A DNA stretch of 64,000 nucleotides from Nocardia stercoris. GTDB taxonomy: Bacteria > Actinomycetota > Actinomycetes > Mycobacteriales > Mycobacteriaceae. The position numbers and the translations under genes were made by a program. Within the stretch, counting starts at the first letter, position 1; each line of letters begins with the position of its first letter. Positions 9,117 through 17,058 of the stretch are shown one piece after another. Under the pieces are notes generated by a model. The model was not told the DNA's origin. It made no database searches and worked only from the letters and a program-made list of their open reading frames with translations. The DNA lies in the NCBI RefSeq assembly GCF_003696265.1, contig NZ_RFFH01000001.1, forward strand, positions 434,001 to 498,000, written 5' to 3'.

Positions 9117-10058
9117 CTAGGAGCCAGGAATCACCCACTCGAAGGCATCGGCCTTCGAACGGGCACCCTCGGCCGTGCGGGACCGGCCCGGTTCGCCCAG
9201 TTCGGTGAGCAGCGACTCCGACAGGCCGACCAGGGTGGCCAGCGTCCCGGGCGTGAACCAGCCCGGGCGCGTGGCGAACAGCAGATCCTCGCTGGCGGTA
9301 TTGCCGCTCGCGCCGGGGGCGAACGGGCAGCCACCCAGGCCGCCGAGCGCGCCGTCCACCATCTCCGCGCCCGCCGCGAGCGCGGCCAGCGAATTCGCCA
9401 CTCCCAGCCCCCACGTGTCGTGACCGTGGAAGACGATGCGGCGCCGCGGACTTCCGGTCCGCACCGCGTGCACCAGGGCGCCCACCTGCGCCGGATACGC
9501 CTGGCCCAGAGTGTCGGCCAGCACGATGTCGGCGGCGCCGTCGGTCCGCGGGTCGTTCGCGATCGCCAGCACGCGCGCCGGATCGACCGCGCCGGTGAAC
9601 GGGCAGGTGAAAGCCGTTGCGAGGCAGAGCTGGATCGATCCGCCCGCCGCGTGGGCCAGCCGGATCGCCTCCGGCATGGCGGCCACACTGGCCTCGGTGT
9701 CGCGGCCGATATTGGCGCGGTTGTGGGCATCCGAGACCGAGAAGCAGTACTGGAAGTTCCGAACGCCGGCCGCCGCCGCCTTCTCCACGTGCCGCGGGGT
9801 GGCCACCCACAGCCAGCAGCGTTCGAGTTCCGCGGGCGTGAGCGCGGCGACCAGCTCCATCGTGTTGGCCATGGGCGGAACCAGATCCGGGCGGGCCATC
9901 GAACCGATCTCCAGCGCGGGCACGCCGGCGGCCAGCAGGGTGCGTACCACTTCGACCTTGCGATCCACCGGCAGCAGCTTGCCGGTCAGCTGCAGGCCGT
10001 CGCGCAGCGTGACATCGCGCAACAGCACGGCCGACGGGGGAGTGACCGGGGCGCTCAT
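9117..10058 (-). CDS. Hydroxymethylglutaryl-CoA lyase-like (HMGL) enzyme
   Basis: A 313-residue TIM-barrel lyase. It has the HMGL-like signature RDVTLRDGLQ near the N-terminus, the metal-binding stretch HGHDTWGLG, and the glycine-rich active-site loop GGLGGCPFAPGASGN with its cysteine. The family cleaves 3-hydroxy-3-methylglutaryl-CoA or related 3-hydroxyacyl-CoAs such as citramalyl-CoA. The start ATG overlaps the stop of the upstream CoA-transferase (ATGA at 10058-10055), so the pair is one operon: the transferase probably makes the CoA ester and the lyase splits it. The exact substrate is not determined. Longer in-frame starts inside the transferase are rejected. Confidence 0.87.
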   Translation of the reverse strand: MSAPVTPPSAVLLRDVTLRDGLQLTGKLLPVDRKVEVVRTLLAAGVPALEIGSMARPDLVPPMANTMELVAALTPAELERCWLWVATPRHVEKAAAAGVRNFQYCFSVSDAHNRANIGRDTEASVAAMPEAIRLAHAAGGSIQLCLATAFTCPFTGAVDPARVLAIANDPRTDGAADIVLADTLGQAYPAQVGALVHAVRTGSPRRRIVFHGHDTWGLGVANSLAALAAGAEMVDGALGGLGGCPFAPGASGNTASEDLLFATRPGWFTPGTLATLVGLSESLLTELGEPGRSRTAEGARSKADAFEWVIPGS

Positions 10059-11266
10059 CGGGTCACCAGCTCGTCGATCTCGGTGTCGGACATGCCCAGG
10101 AGTTCGGTGAGCACTTCGCGGGTGTGCTCGCCGAGGTCGGGGCCCACGCTGCGGATCGGCAGCGACCGACCACCCAGCACCGGGACGATCCCGGGAAAGC
10201 CCACCGATTTCGGTTCCGGCGCGCCGACATCGACCGGGAAATCCTGAATCATGTTGCGTGCCCGCAACTGTGGATCCGCGGCGATATCGGCGGCGGTATA
10301 GATCGGGCCGCACGGGATGCCGGCGGCCTCCAGCAGGCGCAGCGCCTCGGCGCTGTCCAGGGTGCGGGTCCACTCCGCGATCGAGGCGTCCAGCCGGTCG
10401 CGGTGGGTCCAGCGGCCGGCATTGTCGGCGAGTTCGGGGTCGGCGGCCAGATCGGGGCGGCCGATGACCTGCATGTAGCGCTGGAAGATGGCATCGCCGT
10501 TGCCGCCGATGATGATGCTGCGGCCGTCGCGGCACGGATAGGCGTTGCTCGGGGCGATGCCCTCCATTCGGCCACCGACCCGCTCGCGCACGATGCCGTA
10601 AGCCAGATAGTCGGGCACCAGCGACTCCATCACCGACAGAATGGACTCGTTGAGCGCCACGTCGATGACGCGCTGCGGCAACGGAATCCGATCCGCGCTG
10701 CGCTCCCGCTGGAACAGGGCCATGACCGTGCCGAAGGCCGCGTAGATCCCGGCGATGGAATCACCGATCGACACCCCGACCCGGACCGGCGGGCGGTCCG
10801 GGTCGCCGACCAGTTCCCGCAGGCCGCCGACCGCCTCGGCCACGGCCGCGAACCCGGGCCGGCTGCTCAGCGGCCCGGTCTGCCCGTAGGCGGAGATGCG
10901 GGTGACGACCAGATCCGGATTGACCGCGTTCAGCTCCTCGGGACCCAGCCCCCATTTCTCCAAGGTGCCGGGGCGGAAGTTCTCCAGCAGGACATCGCAG
11001 TGCCGGATCAGCTCCAGCACCACGGCCCGCCCCGACTCGGCGCCCAGATCCAGCGTGATCGAGCGCTTGTTGCGGTTGACCGTGCGGTACAGCATCGAGG
11101 TGTCGCCGCCGTAGAGCCGCCAGTTCCGCAGTTCGTCGCCGCTCTTGGGCCGCTCGACCTTGATCACGTCGGCCCCGAAGTCGCCCAGGATCCGGCCCGC
11201 GGTGGGCGCCGCGATGTAATTGCCGAGCTCGAGCACCCGAACCCCGGCGAGTGGCAAATCCGTCAT
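10055..11266 (-). CDS. Family III CoA-transferase (CaiB/BaiF)
   Basis: A 403-residue enzyme starting at MTDLPLAGVRVLELG. It carries the family hallmarks ADVIKVERP, RNKRSITLDL and LLENFRPGTLEKWGL, and a GVSIGDSIAG stretch holding the likely catalytic aspartate. Family III enzymes move CoA between organic acids. Translation is coupled to the downstream lyase by a 4-bp overlap, suggesting a two-step organic-acid degradation pathway. A GGAG site precedes the ATG. Full length for the family. Confidence 0.88.
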   Translation of the reverse strand: MTDLPLAGVRVLELGNYIAAPTAGRILGDFGADVIKVERPKSGDELRNWRLYGGDTSMLYRTVNRNKRSITLDLGAESGRAVVLELIRHCDVLLENFRPGTLEKWGLGPEELNAVNPDLVVTRISAYGQTGPLSSRPGFAAVAEAVGGLRELVGDPDRPPVRVGVSIGDSIAGIYAAFGTVMALFQRERSADRIPLPQRVIDVALNESILSVMESLVPDYLAYGIVRERVGGRMEGIAPSNAYPCRDGRSIIIGGNGDAIFQRYMQVIGRPDLAADPELADNAGRWTHRDRLDASIAEWTRTLDSAEALRLLEAAGIPCGPIYTAADIAADPQLRARNMIQDFPVDVGAPEPKSVGFPGIVPVLGGRSLPIRSVGPDLGEHTREVLTELLGMSDTEIDELVTR

Positions 11267-11352
11267 GCTCCGATGCTGTCACAGTGCCCGGCCGCGCAGT
11301 GCCGGGAGCACACAGCCGCACAGCAACGGCAGCGGAGCGCGACGGATTCGGG

Positions 11353-12291
11353 TCAGGCCGCCTGCTCGACGATCGAATAATGCGAGGCGTCGCCCTCGAC
11401 GACCGTGCTGGGCCGGCCGTCCACGCCGACCGGGATGTCACCGGCCAGGGTGATCCGGGTCAGGTAGCGGTGATCGGCGGCGTCGTAGTCGTCCACGCCG
11501 TAGTGCTGGGTGGCGCGGTTGTCCCAGATGGCGACGTCACCGAGCTGCCAGTCCCAGCGGATCGTGTGCTCCAGGCGCGTGATCCGGTCCTGGAAGATCC
11601 GGAACACCGCCTGCGACTCGGTCTTGGACAGGCCGACCAGCTGGGTGACGAAATGTCCGAGCAGCAGCGCCTTCTCACCGGTCTCGGGGTGCACCCGAAC
11701 CACGGGGTGCTCGGTCTCGTACCGGGTGCCCTCGAATTCGGCCCGGTAGGCCGTCACCTTCTCGTCCCGGGCCGGCTCGGTGGCCGCGTAGTCGTACTGG
11801 TTGGTGTGCCGGGCGCGCAGCGACTCGGCCAGCAGACGCAGCGACTCCGGCAGCGCCTCGTACGCGGCGACCGTGGACGCCCAGGTCGTGGTGCCGCCAT
11901 AGGCGGGCAGGGTGACCGCGCGCAGGATCGAGGCCTTGGGCACTCGGTCGACGAACGTGACGTCGGTGTGCCAGCTGTTGGCGCGGCCCCAGTTCGAATC
12001 GATGGCCAGGGTCCGGGTGCCGTGCGAGGTCACCGTCGGGTGCGGGGTGGTCGGGGCGCCCAGCAGTTCCGCGAACGCGTACTGGCCCTCCTCGTCCAGG
12101 TGCTGCTGGCCGCGGAAGAAGATCACCTTGTGGGTGTTGAGCGCCTCCCGGATCGCGGCGACGGTCTCGGAGTCGAGCCGGCCGCCGAGCCGTACACCGT
12201 CGACCCGCGCGCCGATGTGCTTGCCGAGCTTGGTCACCGTTACGGTGGCCGGGGCGAGGGTGGCCGATTCGATGGTGGAAATGGTTGACAT
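11353..12291 (-). CDS. Fe(II)/2-oxoglutarate dioxygenase, TauD/alkylsulfatase type
   Basis: A 312-residue TauD/TfdA-family oxygenase. The iron ligands are visible as WHTDVTF (His, Asp) and the distal QHYGVDDY (His). The stretch [14 protein letters not shown] and the C-terminal Arg region ([16 protein letters not shown]) fit 2-oxoglutarate binding. The sequence closely recalls the mycobacterial alkyl sulfatase Rv3406, so release of sulfate from alkyl sulfates is the best guess. Start chosen at 12291 (MSTISTIES) because GAAAGG lies about 7 nt upstream; an in-frame start at 12330 adds 13 unlikely residues. Confidence 0.87.
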   Translation of the reverse strand: MSTISTIESATLAPATVTVTKLGKHIGARVDGVRLGGRLDSETVAAIREALNTHKVIFFRGQQHLDEEGQYAFAELLGAPTTPHPTVTSHGTRTLAIDSNWGRANSWHTDVTFVDRVPKASILRAVTLPAYGGTTTWASTVAAYEALPESLRLLAESLRARHTNQYDYAATEPARDEKVTAYRAEFEGTRYETEHPVVRVHPETGEKALLLGHFVTQLVGLSKTESQAVFRIFQDRITRLEHTIRWDWQLGDVAIWDNRATQHYGVDDYDAADHRYLTRITLAGDIPVGVDGRPSTVVEGDASHYSIVEQAA

Positions 12292-12387
12292 GCTGGGCCT
12301 TTCGCCGGCGGATCGGGGTGTTCTCAGCACACCATCGGCACCGGCGTCCGGCCAGGATCAGAATCGGCGGGATCGCAACATCGGCGG

Positions 12388-12954
12388 CTACCGCATGAGT
12401 CGCAGCAGCCCGAGACCCGGTTCGAGCGCGCCGTCCTGGCCGAGCGCGCGGAAGTCGGCCTCCACCTCGGCCAGCGGCAGGCGTCCGTCCCGCACCGCGC
12501 GATAGCGCGCGAACGACCACAGGAAGACGTCGAGGTTGTCGAAGCGGGTGCCGCCCTCGAGCACCTCCTCCTCGTGGAACCACACCGCCACTTGACCATT
12601 GGTCATGACGACGTACAGATTGCCGCCGCCGTCGGCGCCGATCGAGTAGACCTCGTCGTCGCCGACCACCGTCTCGTAGTCGGAATCGAGGATGCCGCAA
12701 TCGTTTCCGGCGAAGTCGAAACCGTAGGACCAGGAGAAGACATCCAGGAACTGCGGCATCCGCCCGGATCGCACCCGCCGGTCGAGCGCCGCCAGAGCCG
12801 CCGCGTCCGCGGGTGCCAGGCGAGCGAGAAACGGTGTCACCGGGCGGGTGTCGGCCGGCACCTCCACCAGCGGAGCGTCGGGGAACCAACGGGCCAGATC
12901 GGCGTCGAGCGTCCGATCCGTGTAACCGACCAGATCGGCGAGCGTCAGAGTCAC
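12388..12954 (-). CDS. SUKH/SMI1-KNR4-like hypothetical protein
   Basis: A 188-residue soluble protein. The middle (YSIGADGGGNLYVVMTNGQV, then AVWFHEEE) and the following DNLDVFLWSFARY helix resemble the SMI1/KNR4 (SUKH) fold found in toxin-immunity and housekeeping proteins. No toxin gene is adjacent. The start is a GTG without a strong ribosome-binding site, so the N-terminus is uncertain. Function unknown. Confidence 0.65.
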   Translation of the reverse strand: MTLTLADLVGYTDRTLDADLARWFPDAPLVEVPADTRPVTPFLARLAPADAAALAALDRRVRSGRMPQFLDVFSWSYGFDFAGNDCGILDSDYETVVGDDEVYSIGADGGGNLYVVMTNGQVAVWFHEEEVLEGGTRFDNLDVFLWSFARYRAVRDGRLPLAEVEADFRALGQDGALEPGLGLLRLMR

Positions 12955-12991
12955 AGCAGGAGTCTAGAAGTGAGCACCGCTGGGTGGAAGC

Positions 12992-13762
12992 TCAGCCGAG
13001 ATGTTCGCGCAGGTACTTCAGGTCGTCGGCGACGCCCTCGGCGGGGGTCTCCAGGATCACCGGCGCGCCGGCCGTGCGGCACACCTCGGCCAGCAGCTGC
13101 GGGTCGATGGTGCCGTCGGCGAAGTTAGCGTGCCGGTCGGCGCCGGAGTCGAACTCGTCGCGGGAGGAGTTCAGATGGACCAGGTCGATGCGGCCGGTGA
13201 TGCCCTTGATCCGGTCGACGATGCCGACCAGGTCCTCGCCGCCCGCCCAGGCGTGGCAGGTGTCGAGGCAGAAGCCGGCACCGAATTCGCCCACGGCATC
13301 CCACAATCGGCCGATGGCGTCGAAATGCCTTGCCATGGCGTGGTTTCCGCCGGCGGTGTTCTCGATCAGGATCGGCACCGCGAAGCCGCCCTTGTCGGCC
13401 TGGCGTTCGAACAACTTGCGCCAGTTGTCGACTCCGGCCGCCAGCTCGGCATCGGAACGCACGTGACCACCGTGCACGACCAGGCCGAACGCGCCCAGCT
13501 CGGCCGCGGCCTGCGCCTGCAGCGCCACGGCCTGCCGCGACGGCATCCGCAGCCGGTTGTTCGTGGAGGCCACATTGATCTGGTACGAGGAGTGCACCAC
13601 CACGTCGATCGGGCTGGCCTTGATCTGCTCGGCCAGCGGATGCGGCTCCGGTTTGGCCCAGCTCTGCGGGTCGACCACGAACATCTGGATGACCTCGGCC
13701 CCCAGCTGCTCGCCCCAGCCGATCGGGTCACTGTCTTGCCGGACGTGAGCTCCAATACGCAT
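12992..13762 (-). CDS. nfo: Deoxyribonuclease IV (AP endonuclease)
   Basis: A 256-residue endonuclease IV-type TIM barrel beginning MRIGAHVR. Most zinc ligands can be picked out: VVHSSYQIN, VVHGGH, LIENTAGG, CLDTCHAWAGG, VHLNSSRDEF followed by DRHANF, and ILETPAEG. It cuts the backbone 5' to abasic sites in base-excision repair. A TATACC box lies 8 nt before the ATG, so the transcript may have almost no leader. The frame stays open far upstream, antisense to the kinase gene, but only this part has protein-like sequence. Confidence 0.92.
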   Translation of the reverse strand: MRIGAHVRQDSDPIGWGEQLGAEVIQMFVVDPQSWAKPEPHPLAEQIKASPIDVVVHSSYQINVASTNNRLRMPSRQAVALQAQAAAELGAFGLVVHGGHVRSDAELAAGVDNWRKLFERQADKGGFAVPILIENTAGGNHAMARHFDAIGRLWDAVGEFGAGFCLDTCHAWAGGEDLVGIVDRIKGITGRIDLVHLNSSRDEFDSGADRHANFADGTIDPQLLAEVCRTAGAPVILETPAEGVADDLKYLREHLG

Positions 13763-13915
13763 GCACCGAGGGTATAGGCAGGCACCGACACGATCGCGGC
13801 CGCCGTGATAACCGACCGGCCGCCCGGCGCGATAACGGCCTGAACCGGCATCAGTGTGGCGGTCGTTCCCGGCTGCTATGGTTCCCGGTGCGCGACACGG
13901 AAAGTGAGAGCACGC

Positions 13916-15301
13916 ATGGTTTCCGACGGGGATGTCTTCGCAGGCTACGTCATCGACCGCCAGCTGGGGCGCGGCGGGATGGGTTCGGTCTATCTGGCCA
14001 AGCACCCTCGGCTGCCGCGGATGACCGCGCTCAAGTTGCTCAACCACGAGATGGTCGCCGACGCCGAGATCCGGGCCCGCTTCGAGCGCGAGGCCGACCT
14101 GGTCGCCCAGCTCGACCACCCCAATATCGTGACCGTGTACGACCGCGGTCTCGAGGACGGCCAGCTCTGGATCTCGATGCAGTACATCGACGGGATCGAC
14201 GGGGCGAGCGTCGACCCGAAGGCGCTGCCGCCCGAACGCGCGGTGCAGATCATCGCCGAGGTCGCCGACGCCCTCGACTACGCGCACGGCAACGGTGTCA
14301 TGCACCGCGACGTGAAACCCGCCAACATGCTGCTCGCGCGCTCGACCGGCGGCAAGGGCGAGCGGGTGTACCTGACCGACTTCGGTATCGCGCGACTGCG
14401 CGACGACGGCGGCCACCTCACCCAGACCGGTACCTTTACCGCGACCCTGGCCTACGCCTCGCCCGAACAGCTCACCGGTGCCTCTCTCGACGGCCGCGCC
14501 GACCAGTACTCGCTGGCGTGCAGCCTGTTCTGGCTGCTCACCGGCACCGGGCCGTTCCCGGCCGCGAACCCGGCGGCGGTCATCCGTGGCCATCTGCAGT
14601 CCCCGCCGCCCGCGTTGAGCACCGTGCGTGCCGGGCTGCCGCCCGCCTTGGACGCGGTGCTGGCCAAGGCCATGGCCAAGCGGCCCGACGACCGCTTCGC
14701 GCGCTGTGCCGACTTTGCGGCCGCCGCCCGCCGGGCGTTCGCCTCGCCCAGCGCGCCCGCCATGCCGCTGGTGGGCCGTCCGGCCACCGCGCCGCCGATG
14801 CCGAACGTCCGGCCCGCCACCGGCCCGGCCAATCCGCTGCAGAACCAGCCGTCGCGCACCGGTATGCCGCAGCCCACCTACGGCCAGCCCACGCAGGGCC
14901 AGTTCCCGCAGCCGACGCAGAGCCAGTTCCCGCAGCCGACCCAGGGCCAGCTGCCGCAGCCGACCCAGGGCCAGTTCCCGCAGCCCACGCAGGGGCAGAT
15001 GCCGCAGGTCGCGCGGCCGGCCACGCCCACCCCGCAGCCGGTGTATCAGCAGCCGCCGACCTCGTACCCGCCGCAGCCGACCTATCCGTACCAGCAGGGG
15101 ATGCCGCCGCGGATCGGCGGCGCGCCCGTCCCACAGCGCAAGTCGAACACGGGTCTGATCATCGGTCTGATCATCGTGGCGGTGATCGTGCTGCTCGTCG
15201 TCCTGATGATCATCGGTGCGACGTCGAACTCGTCGTCGATGGCGCCCCCGGCCCAGGTGCACTCCCTGATCGGCGCGCACCTCGCCACCTACGCCGGCTG
15301 A
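13916..15301 (+). CDS. Membrane serine/threonine protein kinase with Pro/Gln repeat linker
   Basis: A 461-residue Hanks-type kinase: glycine loop GRGGMGSVY, Lys40, catalytic HRD (130-132), DFG (155-157) and ASPEQ. After the kinase domain (~10-275) comes a juxtamembrane linker with five 8-residue repeats of PTQxQxPQ type (325-364), more Pro/Gln/Tyr sequence, one transmembrane helix (~411-434) and only ~27 extracellular residues. It therefore lacks the sensor domain of PknB or PknD and probably responds to partners or membrane state. The kinase domain is nearly identical in layout to that at 19781-21814. It overlaps the convergent PAP2 gene by 13 bp. Start at 13916 chosen from the homologous N-terminus; 13856 is an in-frame alternative. 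Confidence 0.9.
   Translation: MVSDGDVFAGYVIDRQLGRGGMGSVYLAKHPRLPRMTALKLLNHEMVADAEIRARFEREADLVAQLDHPNIVTVYDRGLEDGQLWISMQYIDGIDGASVDPKALPPERAVQIIAEVADALDYAHGNGVMHRDVKPANMLLARSTGGKGERVYLTDFGIARLRDDGGHLTQTGTFTATLAYASPEQLTGASLDGRADQYSLACSLFWLLTGTGPFPAANPAAVIRGHLQSPPPALSTVRAGLPPALDAVLAKAMAKRPDDRFARCADFAAAARRAFASPSAPAMPLVGRPATAPPMPNVRPATGPANPLQNQPSRTGMPQPTYGQPTQGQFPQPTQSQFPQPTQGQLPQPTQGQFPQPTQGQMPQVARPATPTPQPVYQQPPTSYPPQPTYPYQQGMPPRIGGAPVPQRKSNTGLIIGLIIVAVIVLLVVLMIIGATSNSSSMAPPAQVHSLIGAHLATYAG
14888..15007 (+). repeat. 24-bp tandem coding repeat, five copies
   Basis: Five imperfect 24-bp units encode PTQGQFPQ-type octapeptides in the kinase linker. All copies keep the frame. Copy number could vary between strains without breaking the gene. 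Confidence 0.85.
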
Positions 15302-16026
15302 GCGACCATCCGCGGTTCGGTGTGCCGGACGAACCGTAGATACAGGGTCAGGCACAGGATCAGGTCCACCGTGCCGAGCGCCCAGCCCGCGATGATGTCG
15401 GTGGGCCAGTGCACGCCCAGATACAGCCGCGACAGCCCGACCGCGACGACGAACACCGCCGCCGCGGCGATCACCGCCACCCGGGCCGCCCGGCGCCGCA
15501 GCGCGAATACGGTCAGCGCGGTCAGCACCCCGACCACCGCGGTCGAGCCCATGGTGTGCCCGGACGGGAAGGACTGGTTCGTCTCGGTGACCAGATGGTC
15601 GACCACCGGCGGCCGGGCGCGACCCACCGCGATCTTGAGGATCCCCACCACGAGCCCGGCACCGGCCGCCGCGGCCGCGGTCACCGCGAACTGCGGCCAG
15701 CGCCGGCGGTAGGCGAACCAGGCGCAGGCGACCAGCGCCACCGCGCCCATCGTGGTGGTGTCGCCGAGATCGCTGATCGCGACCGCGAGGCGGGTCAGCC
15801 AGCCGGTCCGATGCGGCAGCACCCAGTCTACGGCCGGCTGGTCGATCCGGGTGGCGCCGTCGTGTTCGACCACGGCATCGGTCAACTCGACGATCCCGGC
15901 TGTGAGCAACGCCACAGTGGTGAGTGCGGCGGCGCCCGCCCAGCGCAGCACGCCGCGGCGGGCCAGCACGGCAGCGGCCGATCCGATCAACAGGGCACAT
16001 ATCAGCAGGAGCACGGCGCCCAGCAT
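15289..16026 (-). CDS. PAP2-family membrane phosphatase
   Basis: A 245-residue polytopic membrane protein with about six helices and all three lipid-phosphate phosphatase motifs: KIAVGRARP, PSGHT, and SRLYLGVHWPTD. These enzymes dephosphorylate lipid phosphates such as undecaprenyl or decaprenyl diphosphate or phosphatidic acid outside the membrane. The gene converges on the upstream kinase with a 13-bp overlap of coding ends. Substrate not determined. Confidence 0.9.
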   Translation of the reverse strand: MLGAVLLLICALLIGSAAAVLARRGVLRWAGAAALTTVALLTAGIVELTDAVVEHDGATRIDQPAVDWVLPHRTGWLTRLAVAISDLGDTTTMGAVALVACAWFAYRRRWPQFAVTAAAAAGAGLVVGILKIAVGRARPPVVDHLVTETNQSFPSGHTMGSTAVVGVLTALTVFALRRRAARVAVIAAAAVFVVAVGLSRLYLGVHWPTDIIAGWALGTVDLILCLTLYLRFVRHTEPRMVAQPA

Positions 16027-16260
16027 AGGGACGGCACGCGTGGTCGTGCCCGTGCGACGTCCTGATCAGGGCATCGGCGGCCCGCCGCGGTGGGATCGGG
16101 GGCAGCCCACCGGCAACCGGCGGGACCGCCCGGACGCGGCGGCGACACTCGCGGCGCGCCGGAGCTGTCGCGTTCACGCCGCGCCGGTCGGACCCCACGT
16201 CCGGCGGATGGGGGAACATCCTGATGGCGTAGCGCGCCCGGAACGGCAAAACTGGACACC

Positions 16261-17058
16261 ATGACAGCCGATGCTCCGGTCACCGCGCCCGCCGACGTCC
16301 CCGTGCCGACGGACGGCACCGCGGCGACCACCGATGTGGCCGCCCGCGCCGTCGATCTGGTGAAGCTCTACGGGTCCGGCGACACCCAGGTCACCGCGCT
16401 GGACGCGGTATCGGTGGACTTCGCTCGCGGCGAGTTCACCGCCATCATGGGCCCGTCCGGATCCGGCAAGTCGACGCTCATGCACTGTCTGGCGGGCCTG
16501 GACGCCGCCACCTCCGGCGTCGTCGCCATCGGCGACACCGATCTGACCTCCCTGTCGGACAAGCAGATGACCCAGTTGCGCCGCGACCGGATCGGTTTCG
16601 TGTTCCAGGCGTTCAATCTGGTCCCGACGCTCACCGCCCTGGAGAACATCACGCTGCCGCTCGACATCGCCGGCCGGTCCATCGATCAGCAGTGGCTGGA
16701 CACGGTCGTCGACCGGCTCGGGATCCGGGACCGGTTGTCGCACCGGCCGAGTGAACTGTCCGGTGGCCAGCAGCAGCGGGTGGCGTGCGCGCGGGCCCTG
16801 GCCGGCCGGCCCGACATCATCTTCGGCGACGAGCCCACCGGCAACCTGGACTCCCACTCGTCCAACGAGGTGCTGTCGATCCTGCGGGCCGCCGTGGACG
16901 AGTTCGGCCAGACCGTCGTGATCGTGACCCACGAGCCGCACGCCGCCTCCTTCGCCGACCGAGTGGTGTTCCTCAGCGACGGCCGGATCGTCGACGAGAT
17001 GCGCAACCCGACCGCCGACAGCGTGCTGGACCGGATGAAGAAGCTGGAGAACCGGTAA
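16261..17058 (+). CDS. ABC transporter ATP-binding protein (MacB/LolD type)
   Basis: A 265-residue ATPase with Walker A (GPSGSGKST), Q-loop, signature LSGGQQQR, Walker B (IIFGDEP) and H-loop (IVTHEPH). The first ~30 residues are a Pro/Ala-rich extension. The LNLVPTLTALEN-type region and the adjacent FtsX-fold permease place it in the MacB/LolD class, which moves lipids, peptides or lipoproteins by mechanotransmission rather than by channel transport. The stop overlaps the permease ATG by one base (TAATG). Confidence 0.93.
   Translation: MTADAPVTAPADVPVPTDGTAATTDVAARAVDLVKLYGSGDTQVTALDAVSVDFARGEFTAIMGPSGSGKSTLMHCLAGLDAATSGVVAIGDTDLTSLSDKQMTQLRRDRIGFVFQAFNLVPTLTALENITLPLDIAGRSIDQQWLDTVVDRLGIRDRLSHRPSELSGGQQQRVACARALAGRPDIIFGDEPTGNLDSHSSNEVLSILRAAVDEFGQTVVIVTHEPHAASFADRVVFLSDGRIVDEMRNPTADSVLDRMKKLENR

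Noticed and set aside
13763..16249. Open minus-strand frame upstream of endonuclease IV, making a 1085-codon ORF
   Set aside because: It is antisense to the kinase and PAP2 genes and has Arg/His/Gln-rich low-complexity composition. Only 12992-13762 has a real protein pattern.
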